Shown: positions 25,116-34,567, numbered from the stretch's first letter. The stretch: DNA of 64,000 bases from Micromonospora saelicesensis (GCF_900091575.1 NZ_FMCR01000005.1:310001-374000); one strand, 5' to 3'. The notes: generated by a model not told the origin, from the letters alone. Numbers and translations: made by a program.

Positions 25116-26291
25116 ATGGCTGCTGGCGATGCCGTACAGGTGCGGCCGGCGCGAGGGTCGCTGCGACCGCTGGTGTCCGGGGCGACGCTGGTCGCGGTCC
25201 TGGCGTTGCTGTTCGGGCTGCCGTGGTGGACGTTGACGGTGGCGGCGCGGTGGCCGGCGCCGGTGGTGGCCGCCGGCACGAGCGTGTTCGTCGTAGCGCT
25301 GGTCGCGTTCCCCGTTCTGATGTATCTCGGGCACGGCCGCCGGCGGCTGGACGCGGCGGCCCGGGCGGGGGACACACTCCTTGGCCTGGTCTGGATCCTG
25401 TTCGTCTGGGCGCTGCTCGGCAACGTGGCCCGGCTCCCGCTGGCAGCCGCGGGGGTCGCCGATCCGGCGCGGTCCCGGGCTGTGGCGGTCGGTGCGGCGG
25501 TCGTCTCGGTCGTCCTGGCCGTCTGGGGGTACGCCGAGGCGGTGCGAGTGCCTCGGGTCCGGCGGGTGGACGTCACCGTGGATCGGCTGGGTGCGGGTCT
25601 CGACGGTGTCCGGGTGGTGCTGCTGACGGACACCCACTATGGGCCGATCGACCGGGCCCGCTGGTCCGTCCGGACCATCGAGGTGGTCAATGGGTTGGCT
25701 GCCGACATCGTCTGTCACACCGGCGACATCGCCGACGGTACGGTCGACCAGCGCCGGGCGCAGGCCGCGCCGCTGGGAGCCGTCCAGGCGCGGCTGGCCC
25801 GGGTGTATGTGACGGGCAACCACGAGTACTACGGCGAGGCGGAGGGCTGGGTCGAGCACATGCGGACCCTCGGCTGGGAGCCGCTGCACAACCGGCACCT
25901 TGTGGTCGAGCGGGGCGGCGCCCGGCTCGTCGTCGCCGGGGTGGACGACGTGACCGCCGCCTCGTCCGGCGTCGCCGGTCACCGCGCCGATCACGCCGCG
26001 GCGCTGGCCGGCACCGACCCGCGGCTCCCCGTGCTGCTGCTGGCGCACCAGCCCAAGCAGATCGACGACGCGGTCGCGGCCGGCGTGGATCTGCAACTGT
26101 CCGGGCACACCCACGGCGGACAGATGTGGCCGTTCCACTACCTGGTCCGGCTGGACCAGCCGGTCGTGCAGGGCCTCAGCCGGCATGGCCAGACCCAGCT
26201 CTACACGAGCCGGGGGACCGGTTTCTGGGGTCCGCCATTCCGGATCTTCGCGCCGAGCGAGATCACCCTGCTCACCCTCCGAGCGAGGTAG
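25116..26291 (+). CDS. Membrane metallophosphoesterase (YkuE-like)
   Basis: A 391-residue protein: four hydrophobic helices in residues 20-140, then a calcineurin-like phosphoesterase domain with the di-metal motifs LLTDTHYG, HTGDIADG, VTGNHEYY, LLLAHQPKQ and LSGHTHGGQMWP. The active site probably faces outward, as in the family. The ATG at 25116 has GGAGG six bases upstream; an ATG ten codons earlier lacks one. Family members act on phospholipid or UDP-linked substrates. A hairpin at 26329 follows. Confidence 0.88.
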   Translation: MAAGDAVQVRPARGSLRPLVSGATLVAVLALLFGLPWWTLTVAARWPAPVVAAGTSVFVVALVAFPVLMYLGHGRRRLDAAARAGDTLLGLVWILFVWALLGNVARLPLAAAGVADPARSRAVAVGAAVVSVVLAVWGYAEAVRVPRVRRVDVTVDRLGAGLDGVRVVLLTDTHYGPIDRARWSVRTIEVVNGLAADIVCHTGDIADGTVDQRRAQAAPLGAVQARLARVYVTGNHEYYGEAEGWVEHMRTLGWEPLHNRHLVVERGGARLVVAGVDDVTAASSGVAGHRADHAAALAGTDPRLPVLLLAHQPKQIDDAVAAGVDLQLSGHTHGGQMWPFHYLVRLDQPVVQGLSRHGQTQLYTSRGTGFWGPPFRIFAPSEITLLTLRAR

Positions 26292-26328
26292 CCCCGACCG
26301 GGCCGACACCTACCGCCTCACCCGAAGG

Positions 26329-26349
26329 TGACCGGGGATTCCCCGGTCA
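26329..26349. terminator. Hairpin after the metallophosphoesterase gene
   Basis: Nine-bp perfect arms TGACCGGGG / CCCCGGTCA around the loop ATT, 38 bp beyond the stop codon. No T tract. Confidence 0.6.
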
Positions 26350-26385
26350 ACCCCGGCCCCGGGATCCACCCGCATGCACCCGATG

Positions 26386-26490
26386 CCCAGGCGCCTCGGT
26401 GAGGCCGGCCACGTTGAGGAATGCGAAGACGAAGATGAGGTCGACGAACAGTTCAAGCCGGGGTGACGCGGGTGCCGGAGACCACCGGGA
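26386..26490 (-). pseudogene. LtrA (low temperature requirement A) N-terminal fragment
   Basis: A minus-strand frame reads about 35 residues, RWSPAPASPRLELFVDLIFV followed by FAFLNVAGL, which match the first TM of LtrA-family membrane proteins (LELFFDLVFVFA). The frame stops about 17 codons later. The remaining region 26292-26640 has no other gene. Confidence 0.5.
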
Positions 26491-26640
26491 GGATCCATCG
26501 CGAGCGGCGCAGCGGCGGGATGGCACTCACCGACAGAGTCTCCATTGTGGAGCGGTGCTCGCGCGGGCGATCCCTTCCTGTTCCGCCGGTTGGGTGCCGA
26601 CCCGGGACGTGAACTGCGAAACGACGTCAATTGAAGGGTG

Positions 26641-27849
26641 TCAGGGCAGGTTGTCAGCGGCCGGCGTTGGTAACCGACGCCGGATCGCGGCGTGGTGGAC
26701 GGGAAGCGCGACGGATGCCACGTCGCGGACGACGGAGTCCAGCAGGCGTTGGACGCGTGGCTGCTGCCGGGAGACGAGTCGAATGTCGTCGATGATCATC
26801 GCGAGGATGGTGTCGTACGAGATGCTTCTCATCTGAGCGCGGACAGTGCCGTCGTCGTCGCGGACGATGTGGGTCGGGTCGGGGCGGGTGGCGAGCCGGC
26901 GCAGGAGGTCGTGTGCTTCCTGCACGGCGCGTACGGCGGTGGTGACGTCGTTGATGCCGGGGGACAGCGCGCGTTCGGCGATGTCGGCGAGCTGGCGGAA
27001 GCCGAACCCGAGGTCCTGGCCCGGGGTGCGTTCCACGCCGATGGTCACGCCCTGTTCGGCCGCCTCGACTGGCACCGGGCGAGGCGTGGCGTCGGCGATC
27101 CGGTGGATGCGCAGCAGCGGTGCTCCCGCGACGACGAAGTCACCCGGTGTGGGTACGACGGTGATGGCGCAGTCGTGCTCGCGGGCCAGCCGCGCGAGCA
27201 GGGGGAGATCGACGTTGCTGACCATGCCGGGTTCCGAGGCTGGCACGGTCTGTGTCACCTCACCGAGGACAACGACCTGCGGGTCGTCGGGCGGAGGGAG
27301 GCCGGCGATCGACCGTCGGGTCTGCGCGCCGATGGAGCCGATGATGTGCGACACCCGCATCACCGTGGTGATGTGGTGCAGGTAGTAGATGAAGGTGGCG
27401 CTGCTGACCAGGACGAGCGCGATCGACACCGCCAGGGACAGCTCGGGCAACCCTTGGTTCGCCTGGTCCGGTAGCGCGGCCAGCACCACCATGGCGAACA
27501 GGAACGTCGCGACGAACGTACCGAGCGTCGCCTGGATGATCCGGTCCTGCAGGAAGGTCCGCAGGACGCGGGGGGAGTACTGGCTGCTGGCCAACTGCAG
27601 GGCCACGACCGTGATGGAGAAGACCAGCGCGGTGAAGGAGATCATCGCCGTGATGATCGAGGACAACAGCGACCGCGCGCCGGAGGGGCCGCTGGGCACG
27701 ACCCCTCCGAAGGGAAGATCCAACTGCAGCTCCAGCGCAGATAGCCCGATCGCCGACAGCACCGCGCCGACTGAGAAAATCGCCGGCAGCAGCCAGAAGC
27801 TCTCCCGTATCTCGGCGAGCCGCGCGGCGGCGGTACGGGGTCGGCTCAC
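26641..27849 (-). CDS. DUF2254 membrane protein
   Basis: A 402-residue integral membrane protein. Four TM segments (from residues 18-40, 65-87, 108-130 and 140-160) precede a cytoplasmic domain, with the DUF2254 signatures FSITVVALQLASSQYSPRVL and FGFRQLADIAERALSPGIND. The family's function is unknown. The start is GTG. It is divergent from the CPA1 antiporter across 130 bp and belongs to a cluster of ion and envelope genes. Confidence 0.88.
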   Translation of the reverse strand: MSRPRTAAARLAEIRESFWLLPAIFSVGAVLSAIGLSALELQLDLPFGGVVPSGPSGARSLLSSIITAMISFTALVFSITVVALQLASSQYSPRVLRTFLQDRIIQATLGTFVATFLFAMVVLAALPDQANQGLPELSLAVSIALVLVSSATFIYYLHHITTVMRVSHIIGSIGAQTRRSIAGLPPPDDPQVVVLGEVTQTVPASEPGMVSNVDLPLLARLAREHDCAITVVPTPGDFVVAGAPLLRIHRIADATPRPVPVEAAEQGVTIGVERTPGQDLGFGFRQLADIAERALSPGINDVTTAVRAVQEAHDLLRRLATRPDPTHIVRDDDGTVRAQMRSISYDTILAMIIDDIRLVSRQQPRVQRLLDSVVRDVASVALPVHHAAIRRRLPTPAADNLP

Positions 27850-27979
27850 GGCGCGTAGTTCATCGTCGTCACAGGGTCATCGTGGCGCATGCCCGAATGC
27901 CGCGCGCGCTGTCCGCCGATGTCGACGAGTGGCTGGTACGTCAGGGTGTGAAGTGGGGATGAGGGGGTAGCGGCGTGGG

Positions 27980-29191
27980 ATGTATCCGCTGCACCTCAGT
28001 TACGCGCTGGTGGGGGTCCTGGGGGTGCTGCTGGCGTTCTGGGGCAGCGCCATTCGCCGGGCACCGGTCAGTGAGTCGCTGCTCGCGCTGCTGGTGGGCG
28101 TACTGGCCGGTCCGGTTCTCGGGCTGATCGACCTGCCTCCGCACGAGGCGTCGGTGGTGACGTTGGAGGTGAGCCGGATCCTGTTGGCCATCTCGCTGAT
28201 GGCGGTGGCGCTGCGTTTCCCGCTGTCGGCGTACCGGTCGGTGATCCGTCCGGTCGGCGTGCTGCTCACCGTCGCGATGGTGGCTATGGCGGTGGTCAGC
28301 GCCGGCCTGGCCTGGCTGGTCCTCGGCCTGCCCCTTGCCCTGGCGGCCCTGCTGGGCGCCTGTATGACGCCGACGGACCCGGTTCTGGCATCAAGCGTCG
28401 TGTCGGGTGGTCCCGCCGAGCGGCAGCTACCGGCGCGTCTGCGTCAGGTGATCAGCGGTGAGTCGGGCGCCAACGACGGGCTTGCCTTCGTCTTCGTCGT
28501 GCTCGCCCTGTACGCCGCGACGTCGGGATCCTTCGGAGGTCACCTTCGGGAGGCGGTGTGGGGGGTGCTGGGGGCCGTGGCGATCGGCGCGGCGATCGGT
28601 TACGCCGCGGGGCGTGCCGTCATGGTCTCCCAGGCTCGGGAGGATGTTGATCCGGGCTCGCTACTGATCTTCACGGTCGTGCTCGGTGTCGCGGCACTGG
28701 GAGCGGCCAGGCTGGCGCGTACCGACGCGATCCTCGCGGTGTTCGTTGCCGGTCTGGCGTACAACGCGGTCATCGGCGACCGGTCGCGGGCGTCAGAGCA
28801 GAAGCTCGACGACGCGTTGACCCGCTATCTGGTGTTGCCGCTGTTCTTCCTGCTCGGGGTCGAGGTGCCGTGGCGTGCGTGGCGCGAGTTGGGCTGGCCA
28901 CTGGCGGCGTTCGTGGTCGCGGTGTTGGTGCTGCGTCGGCTGCCGGTGGTACTTCTGCTGAAGCCGGCGCTGGGGCTGCCCTGGCGGGGTGTGGTGTTCC
29001 TGGGGTGGTTCGGGCCGGTCGGCGTGTCGGCGCTGTTCTATCTCACCTACAGCCAGGACGAGGGGGTACGGGACCCACGGCTGTGGGCCGCCGGGAGTCT
29101 GGTGGTGGCGGCGAGCACGGTGGTGTACGGGGTGACGGCCATGCCCGGTCGTCGCTGGTACGCGCGGCGGTCGTCGGTCTTCGATCGCTGA
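27980..29191 (+). CDS. CPA1-type cation:proton antiporter
   Basis: A 403-residue permease with about 12 TM helices. The ion-binding motifs of the Na+/H+ exchanger family are present: GACMTPTDPVLASSVVSG in TM5 and SGESGANDGLAFVFVVL in TM6. LPLFFLLGVEVPWRAW and the terminal FGPVGVSALFYL are also typical. It lacks the long C-terminal regulatory domain. It is convergent with mscS, with stops 23 bp apart. Role: Na+ or K+/H+ exchange for pH and salt homeostasis (family knowledge). Confidence 0.88.
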   Translation: MYPLHLSYALVGVLGVLLAFWGSAIRRAPVSESLLALLVGVLAGPVLGLIDLPPHEASVVTLEVSRILLAISLMAVALRFPLSAYRSVIRPVGVLLTVAMVAMAVVSAGLAWLVLGLPLALAALLGACMTPTDPVLASSVVSGGPAERQLPARLRQVISGESGANDGLAFVFVVLALYAATSGSFGGHLREAVWGVLGAVAIGAAIGYAAGRAVMVSQAREDVDPGSLLIFTVVLGVAALGAARLARTDAILAVFVAGLAYNAVIGDRSRASEQKLDDALTRYLVLPLFFLLGVEVPWRAWRELGWPLAAFVVAVLVLRRLPVVLLLKPALGLPWRGVVFLGWFGPVGVSALFYLTYSQDEGVRDPRLWAAGSLVVAASTVVYGVTAMPGRRWYARRSSVFDR

Positions 29192-29214
29192 CAGCGGCGG
29201 ACCGTCGGAGACCG

Positions 29215-30144
29215 CTACCGGTGGTCGGCCGAGGTGATGGCGGCTGGTTTCATCGGGTGGGGTGTGTGGACGGTGATGTCCTGGGTCTCCGAGGCCACCC
29301 GGATGCCGCTGTCGGCGAAGCGATCCAGCACTCGCCGGGTGACCTGGTCCTTGACCTGACGGGCGCCGCGCACCGGCACGACGAACCGTGCCGAGAGCTC
29401 GATCCAGTTCGAGGTGGCGCGGACGAACACGCGGGGATCGACCTCCGCCTCGGCGGTGGGGTAGCGGTGCCGCATCGCGTCGATGGCGTTGCGCGCTTCG
29501 GCCGTCGAGGAGACGTTCTGCGCTTCCTCGCACAGGATGCTCTCCGCGAGGTGCCAGTCGGCCTCGTAGGGGATGGGCAGGGTCAGTTCCTCCCACAGGT
29601 GGTCCAGCACCATGCTGCTGTTGTAGACCGGTGTGCAGAACACGAAGCGGTTCGACAGCGAGACCACCCGGCCGGTGTACTGGCGGCCCCGGATCCACGA
29701 TTCCGGGTCGGTGGAGGAGCCGCTTTCGAGGATGCGGGTACGCAGGGGAGTGATTTCGAGGACGTCACCGCGCACGTCGCACATCTGGATCCGGTCACCG
29801 ACGCGGAACTGCCGGCCGGTCATGATGCTGATCCATCCGGCGAACGCGCCGATGACCTCCTGCAGGGCCAGCGCGAGACCGACGCCGACCAGTCCGACGA
29901 CCAGGCCGAGCCGGCCGGCGAACGGCTTCCACAGCAGTGCCAGGGCGAACAGCAACACCACGACGGTCAGGTAGTGCGTCGCCTTGCGCAGGTAGTAGCG
30001 GTTGGTGGTGTCCTTCACCCGCAGGGTCGACAGGCGCCCGGCCAGGGCGGCGATGACGAGAGCCAGCACGATCAGGACGATGCTGGTCACGAGGCGACCG
30101 CTCACGCTGCTCGTGTCCCAGAGTGCCTCCAGGAACCGCTCCAT
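29215..30144 (-). CDS. Mechanosensitive channel, MscS family
   Basis: A 309-residue protein with three N-terminal TMs, a pore-lining helix LVGVGLALALQEVIGAFAGW near residue 90 and the beta domain GRQFRVGDRIQM...GDVLEITPLRTRI typical of MscS. A short C-terminal alpha/beta domain follows (FVRATSNWIELSARFVVP). The channel releases solutes on hypo-osmotic shock. A diverged fragment of the same gene is at 51076-51219, which points to segmental duplication. Confidence 0.9.
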   Translation of the reverse strand: MERFLEALWDTSSVSGRLVTSIVLIVLALVIAALAGRLSTLRVKDTTNRYYLRKATHYLTVVVLLFALALLWKPFAGRLGLVVGLVGVGLALALQEVIGAFAGWISIMTGRQFRVGDRIQMCDVRGDVLEITPLRTRILESGSSTDPESWIRGRQYTGRVVSLSNRFVFCTPVYNSSMVLDHLWEELTLPIPYEADWHLAESILCEEAQNVSSTAEARNAIDAMRHRYPTAEAEVDPRVFVRATSNWIELSARFVVPVRGARQVKDQVTRRVLDRFADSGIRVASETQDITVHTPHPMKPAAITSADHR

Positions 30145-30319
30145 GTTGCTTGCCCATCGTTCTCGGCGGCGACCGGTCGGTGCGTTGCTGTCGCGTCTGC
30201 TTCACCATAGGCAGCCGTTGTCAGCGGATTCTTGGAAACGGCTGGTGCGGGCTGGGCCGGCCGGGACGTGCCCGGCTCGGCGATGCGACGTGCACCTCTC
30301 TCCGGCGCGCGGGGGATCG

Positions 30320-30490
30320 TCACCAGACGGTCAGCTCCCGGGCGACGAGCGCGCGTCCACCCTCGAAGGCCCGGTACGGTCCCGGCGGCCCGAGGTGGTA
30401 GCGGCCGGTGAGGTCGCGGTGGGAGAACCGGATCACGGTGCCCTCGACGGTCACCAACTGCGGCGCGGCGGGCATCGTCAGGCCCGTCGA
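30320..30490 (-). pseudogene. C-terminal fragment of a lipoprotein paralogue
   Basis: About 57 residues (PAAPQLVTVEGTVIRFSHRD, GPYRAFEGGRALVARELTVW) match the C-terminus of the lipoprotein encoded at 36728-37171 at roughly two of three positions. Signal peptide and first half are missing, so this is a 5'-truncated copy. The 175 bp between it and mscS hold nothing recognisable. Confidence 0.7.
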
Positions 30491-30535
30491 GGTCTGGCCG
30501 GCATCGTGATGACGTGTGTCCGTGGAGCGTGACCG

Positions 30536-30666
30536 ATGCTGTTGTTGTCGTTCGCCGCTGTCCTTCTGGTGGCGGTGCTGCTCTCGGCGCTGGTTCACCG
30601 CACCATCCTGTCCACCGCGGCGTTGTTCCTGGTTGCCGGCTTCATCCTCGGCGAGGACACCACCGG
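30536..30666 (+). pseudogene. N-terminal fragment of a CPA1 antiporter paralogue
   Basis: ATG 30536 opens a frame (MLLLSFAAVLLVAVLLSALV, ALFLVAGFILGEDTTG) nearly identical to the start of the antiporter at 51309. Homology ends abruptly after GEDTTG, where the opposing HATPase gene ends, so about 390 residues are missing. Confidence 0.8.
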
Positions 30667-30691
30667 GCAGGCACCCGCCTGGTTCGGCGTG

Positions 30692-31513
30692 CTACACCGG
30701 GTCCAGCGGCCGTTGCGGCCCTGGCGGCGAGATCGGGACAGCTCGTCCGCTGACCAGTGATCCGTTGGGGCCGTCGATCGCGGCCCAGACGGTCTTGCCG
30801 TCGCCAAAGGGGAAGAAGCCCCACTTGGTGGTGAGGGCGGCGATGATCGGCAGACCGCGACCACCTTCGGTGACCTGACGAGGGAGGGTAGGGGTGGTGG
30901 AGTCGGGTGTTTCGCCCTCGCGGTCCCGGACGCTGATCCTCAGCGAACCTGCCACATTGGCGACGGTGATATCCATGTCGGTCCCGGCGTGTTGGACGAC
31001 GTTGCTGACCAACTCCGAGGCGATGACCATCGCTCGGTCGGCCACCGCGTGCATGCCCCAGGCCTCGCACTGCCGGGCGACGAGTCTGCGGGCAGCGGCG
31101 GGCGACTGCGCGTCGGCGGGCAGTCGCAGGTGCGCGCGGTACGCAGAGATCGGTGCACGGTCGGCGGGGTGTTCGAGCAGAGCTTTCCCGAGGATCGCGT
31201 GCTGACCGAGTGTGGCGCGCAGCAGGCGTCCCGGGGGAGTCAGCGGATTGGCCGACACTGTCAGCTCCGGCCCGTCGGTGCGGTCGGTGGCCCACTGGGC
31301 GAGGAACGCGCCGATCGGGGCGATGTCCGACGTCGTGATCGTGTCGAGGTCGACCACGAGGGCCAGTGGGGCGTCCAGGGCACCTGCGAGCAGCAGGGCG
31401 GCAAGGTGTGGTTCCGCTTCTGGGGTGAGGCCGCCGGCGAGGGTGATCCGGGTGCTCCCACTCTCGAAGTCACGCTGGATGGTCCATTTCATTCGTGGCA
31501 CGGGAATTGTCAT
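30692..31513 (-). CDS. STAS-HATPase (RsbW-like) anti-sigma regulator
   Basis: A 273-residue two-domain protein. Residues 8-110 form a STAS-like domain (PLALVVDLDTITTSDIAPIG), and the C-terminal half is a GHKL ATPase with N-box VIASELVSNVVQHAG near residue 175 and G-box TEGGRGLPIIAALT near 235. This fits a serine kinase/anti-sigma factor of the RsbW type. Its ATG overlaps the STAS gene upstream (ATGA), so the two are one unit. A PP2C phosphatase and another STAS protein lie 2-3 kb away. Confidence 0.82.
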   Translation of the reverse strand: MTIPVPRMKWTIQRDFESGSTRITLAGGLTPEAEPHLAALLLAGALDAPLALVVDLDTITTSDIAPIGAFLAQWATDRTDGPELTVSANPLTPPGRLLRATLGQHAILGKALLEHPADRAPISAYRAHLRLPADAQSPAAARRLVARQCEAWGMHAVADRAMVIASELVSNVVQHAGTDMDITVANVAGSLRISVRDREGETPDSTTPTLPRQVTEGGRGLPIIAALTTKWGFFPFGDGKTVWAAIDGPNGSLVSGRAVPISPPGPQRPLDPV

Positions 31514-31866
31514 CTGCCGGTCGGCGAGCCGTAGATCGTGCCGGTCGGCCGGTTGGCGGGACGCCCGAGCGTGGCAGCCACCCCGGTGACCCGGAGCACC
31601 TCGGCCACGATGCCGTTGGCGTTGTGCAGGATCAGGACGCGTCCCTGCCGGGCGGCGAACCGGTGGACGTCGACGAACTCCTTCACCGCACCGGAGTCGA
31701 TCAGTGTGGTGTCCTGAAGATCGACGATCAGCCACTGCGTTGAGGTCGCCGCGAGCGTGCGTTCGACGGCGTCGCGCAGATGCCCGGAAACGGCCATGTC
31801 CAGTTCTCCGGAGAGGTGCAGGGTCCGCGGCGCGAGCCCCGCACCGGAGGAACGGATGCTGAACAC
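31510..31866 (-). CDS. STAS-domain anti-anti-sigma factor
   Basis: A 118-residue STAS protein: LSGELDMAVSGHLRDAVERT, then WLIVDLQDTTLIDSGAVKEF with Ser as the candidate phosphorylation site, and HNANGIVAEVLRVTGVA. GTG 31866 is preceded by a purine-rich GGAAGGGGGCAGAAG; the frame is open further upstream but that part is not STAS. It is coupled to the HATPase gene by ATGA and is probably its partner-switching antagonist. Confidence 0.82.
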   Translation of the reverse strand: MFSIRSSGAGLAPRTLHLSGELDMAVSGHLRDAVERTLAATSTQWLIVDLQDTTLIDSGAVKEFVDVHRFAARQGRVLILHNANGIVAEVLRVTGVAATLGRPANRPTGTIYGSPTGR

Positions 31867-31979
31867 GGGCTTCTGCCCCCTTCCTGAGCTGACGCCGCTA
31901 CGGCCACGGGGGCCCAAGATACCTGCATGACTGCAGGTAACGTCGCGGCTAAACGGTACCTGCTCGATGACTGCCGTCG

Positions 31980-32495
31980 TCAGGTGCCGACCGACGCCGA
32001 CTGCTCCCAGCGCTGCCACCACAGCTCCTCCGTCGGCTCACCGGCGGCGATCACCAGAGAATTGATCAGCTCGGCCGGCGTCCGTCGGCGCCCGGAGTCG
32101 GCGACGTGCAGCAGACGCCGGATTTCGGCGGTCCGGCGTCGCATCACATCGCCCACGAGCGTTTTGCCGCCCTCGGTGAGGCTCAACCAGGCGACCCGCC
32201 GGTCGTCGGGTTGCTGACGGCGGGCCACCAATTCCCGCCGTACCAGGCGATTGCACGTTCTCGTCGCCGTCGACGGGTGCACCCCCAACAGGGACGCGAG
32301 ATCCACGGTGCGCAGCGGAGCGCGGGACGCGAGGACGACAAGTGTCCGGTACTGCGGCAGGGTGACCTCGGCGTCCACCGACCCCAGCGTTCGGGCGGTG
32401 ATCCCCACCAAGGTGCGCGCCAGCGCGGACAGGCCGTCAACCAGCTGATCCTCGGCTGCGGTCGACGCAGTGCCGCCTTCCCCGTACAGTTTCAC
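31980..32495 (-). CDS. MarR-family transcriptional regulator
   Basis: A 171-residue MarR protein with the winged helix LPQYRTLVVLASRAPLRTVD, LLGVHPSTATRTCNRLVRREL and the wing RRQQPDDRRVAWLSLTEGG. The GTG at 32495 is the most likely start, since the preceding open frame is His/Gln/Arg-rich and not protein-like. It is divergent from the potassium channel across 48 bp, which contains the direct repeat TGCACG-GA-TGCACG (32507-32520). Confidence 0.85.
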   Translation of the reverse strand: MKLYGEGGTASTAAEDQLVDGLSALARTLVGITARTLGSVDAEVTLPQYRTLVVLASRAPLRTVDLASLLGVHPSTATRTCNRLVRRELVARRQQPDDRRVAWLSLTEGGKTLVGDVMRRRTAEIRRLLHVADSGRRRTPAELINSLVIAAGEPTEELWWQRWEQSASVGT

Positions 32496-32543
32496 CCAGA
32501 AATGATTGCACGGATGCACGCATAATTGTCGGGTGGGCCGTTC

Positions 32544-33335
32544 ATGCAGATGAGGACTGAAGCGCTGCCCGCCGACCGGGCCGCGCGGTGGGAGCGGCTG
32601 ACAGCACTCCCGTTGACGGTCCTGTCGGTCCTGTTTCTCGTGGTCTACGCCGCACCAATCCTGCGGCCCGACCTGGCGGAACCCTGGATCCGGGTCTGCG
32701 AGGCGACAACTGTTCTCATCTGGCTGACGTTCTGGGTCGACTTCGTGGTGCGGCTGAGCTTGACCAGAGCCCGGCGGCGTTTCCTGCGGGATCACCTCTT
32801 CGACCTCGCGGTTCTGGTGCTCCCCGTCCTGCGCCCGCTGCGTGCCCTGCGGCTGATCACCGTGGTGCTGAGCCTGAGCAGACGCGCGGAGTCGTGGGCA
32901 CGTGGCCGGCTCGCCGTCTACGTGGGCGCCACCACCATGCTGCTGGTGCTGGTGTCCGCGCTGGCGGTCCTGGACGCGGAACGCTCGGCTGCCGACAGCA
33001 ACATCACGTCGTTCGACGACGCCCTGTGGTGGGCGACGGTGACCATCACGACCGTCGGCTACGGAGATCACTTCCCCGTCACCGGGGCAGGCCGGTTCGT
33101 CGCCTTGGGGCTCATGATCGGCGGCATCGGCCTGATCGGTTTCGTCACCGGCTCACTGGCGACCTGGATCGTGGATCGGGTCTCCCAGAAGGGCGGAACC
33201 GCGCCGGCCACCGCCGACGACATCGCGGCCCTGCGCGCGGAGATCGAGGCGCTACGTCGACAGCTCGCCCCGGAGACATCGCCGGCGGGCGACGATCCGG
33301 ATCGGCGGAGCCATGCGGCCCAACCCTCCGGTTGA
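32544..33335 (+). CDS. Voltage-gated-type potassium channel subunit
   Basis: A 263-residue channel with six hydrophobic segments. An S4-like helix rich in Arg (LRPLRALRLITVVLSLSRRA) lies near residue 100, the K+ selectivity filter TITTVGYGDHFPVT near 170, and a C-terminal coiled coil (DDIAALRAEIEALRRQL) near 240 may support tetramer assembly. ATG 32544 is selected; ATG 32550 is close by. It overlaps the PP2C gene by 23 bp. A role in K+ flux and membrane potential follows from the filter. Confidence 0.88.
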   Translation: MQMRTEALPADRAARWERLTALPLTVLSVLFLVVYAAPILRPDLAEPWIRVCEATTVLIWLTFWVDFVVRLSLTRARRRFLRDHLFDLAVLVLPVLRPLRALRLITVVLSLSRRAESWARGRLAVYVGATTMLLVLVSALAVLDAERSAADSNITSFDDALWWATVTITTVGYGDHFPVTGAGRFVALGLMIGGIGLIGFVTGSLATWIVDRVSQKGGTAPATADDIAALRAEIEALRRQLAPETSPAGDDPDRRSHAAQPSG

Positions 33336-34440
33336 GCGCGGCGAGGGCAGGGGGCCGGCAGCCCGGTCCTCCGTCGCTGACGCGGCGCCGGACAGGTGGA
33401 CCCGCTGGCTCGGCATGCGACTGGCCATGGGATTCATCGCGGTGGTCCTGCTGATCGACGTCGCGGCGGCCACCCATGCCGTACTCATTGGCTTCCTGGC
33501 CCTCGCCCCGCTGTTCGCCGCCGCCGTCGAAAGCCCGCGCCGCACCGCCGTGGTGTCGGCCACCGCGACCACGGCAGCGGTGGGGGCCGGGCTGCCCAGC
33601 GGGATGCTCGGCAGTCTCGATCACCTGCTGCGGGTGGCGGTGGTCATCACGGTCAGCCTGATGGCGGTGTACGTCGCGCGGGCTCGAACGGGACGGGAGG
33701 AGCGTCTGCGCCGGATGGCCGAGATCGTGCGGATCACCCAGGCTGCGATCCTGCGCGAACCGCCGCAGTATGCGGCCGGAGTGGAACTGGCCGCCCGGTA
33801 CGTCTCGGCCTACGAGGAGGCTGGCGTGGGCGGCGACCTGTACGAGGTGGTGGCCGACCAGGACCGATTGCGGATCATCGTCGGTGACGTCTGCGGCAAG
33901 GGGCTTGCCGCGGTGCGGCTGGCTTCGGCGGTTGCGGGGGCGTTCCGGCAGTCGGCGATCGTTCGGCCCGACCTGACGCAGGTGGCGCGTGACCTGGATG
34001 ATCTCGTCGCTCGGGAGCCGACTCCCGCCCGGGGCGCGACGTTCGTCACCGCCGTCTTGGTCGAGCTACACGGGGGCGAGATCCGGACGGTCAACTGCGG
34101 TCACCCCGCGCCGATCCTGCGGCACCGCTCCGGAGACCTGGAGGAGTTGACGGTGTCTGCGCCGGATCGACCATTGGGTCTGGGTGGGCCTCGGACATCG
34201 GAGAAGGTGGGCCGTTGGGACGTCGGTGACCGGCTGCTGATGCTTACCGACGGGCTGCTCGAGGCACGTGACAGCGATCGGCGCTTCTTTCCGATGCCTA
34301 CGCTGAGGGCGTGTCTGGCCGAGCCATCGGTGGGCAGGTGTCTTGACGCGGTCTGGGACGCCGTGCACCGGCACGTGGGCGGCGAACCACACGACGACAT
34401 CGCACTTCTGCTGGCCGAGCGGAGCCCCACGGCACAGTGA
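33313..34440 (+). CDS. Membrane PP2C-type (SpoIIE/RsbU) phosphatase
   Basis: A 375-residue protein with three TM helices in residues 33-120 and a SpoIIE-type phosphatase domain: GVGGDLYEV, GDVCGKGLAAVRLA, NCGHPAPILRH, MLTDGLLEARD and DDIALLLAE carry the metal-binding Asp residues. Such enzymes dephosphorylate STAS proteins in partner-switching cascades. Likely substrates are the STAS proteins at 31.5 and 34.6 kb. The 23-bp overlap with the channel gene is unusual and implies co-expression. Confidence 0.88.
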   Translation: MRPNPPVERGEGRGPAARSSVADAAPDRWTRWLGMRLAMGFIAVVLLIDVAAATHAVLIGFLALAPLFAAAVESPRRTAVVSATATTAAVGAGLPSGMLGSLDHLLRVAVVITVSLMAVYVARARTGREERLRRMAEIVRITQAAILREPPQYAAGVELAARYVSAYEEAGVGGDLYEVVADQDRLRIIVGDVCGKGLAAVRLASAVAGAFRQSAIVRPDLTQVARDLDDLVAREPTPARGATFVTAVLVELHGGEIRTVNCGHPAPILRHRSGDLEELTVSAPDRPLGLGGPRTSEKVGRWDVGDRLLMLTDGLLEARDSDRRFFPMPTLRACLAEPSVGRCLDAVWDAVHRHVGGEPHDDIALLLAERSPTAQ

Positions 34441-34567
34441 GCGACGAAAACGCCTCGCGCTTGGCGATCTTGGACACGGCTCCCGCAGAAGTTAGGCTGG
34501 CCTGCGAAAATGGTTCATTGCATCCATGCATGTTTCACCTGGCACTGCCACGGTTAGGAGTCGTGCG

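Noticed and set aside
25103-26836. 577-residue plus-strand frame over the metallophosphoesterase
   Set aside because: Gly/Arg/Pro-rich shadow frame; the metallophosphoesterase motifs are all in the other frame.
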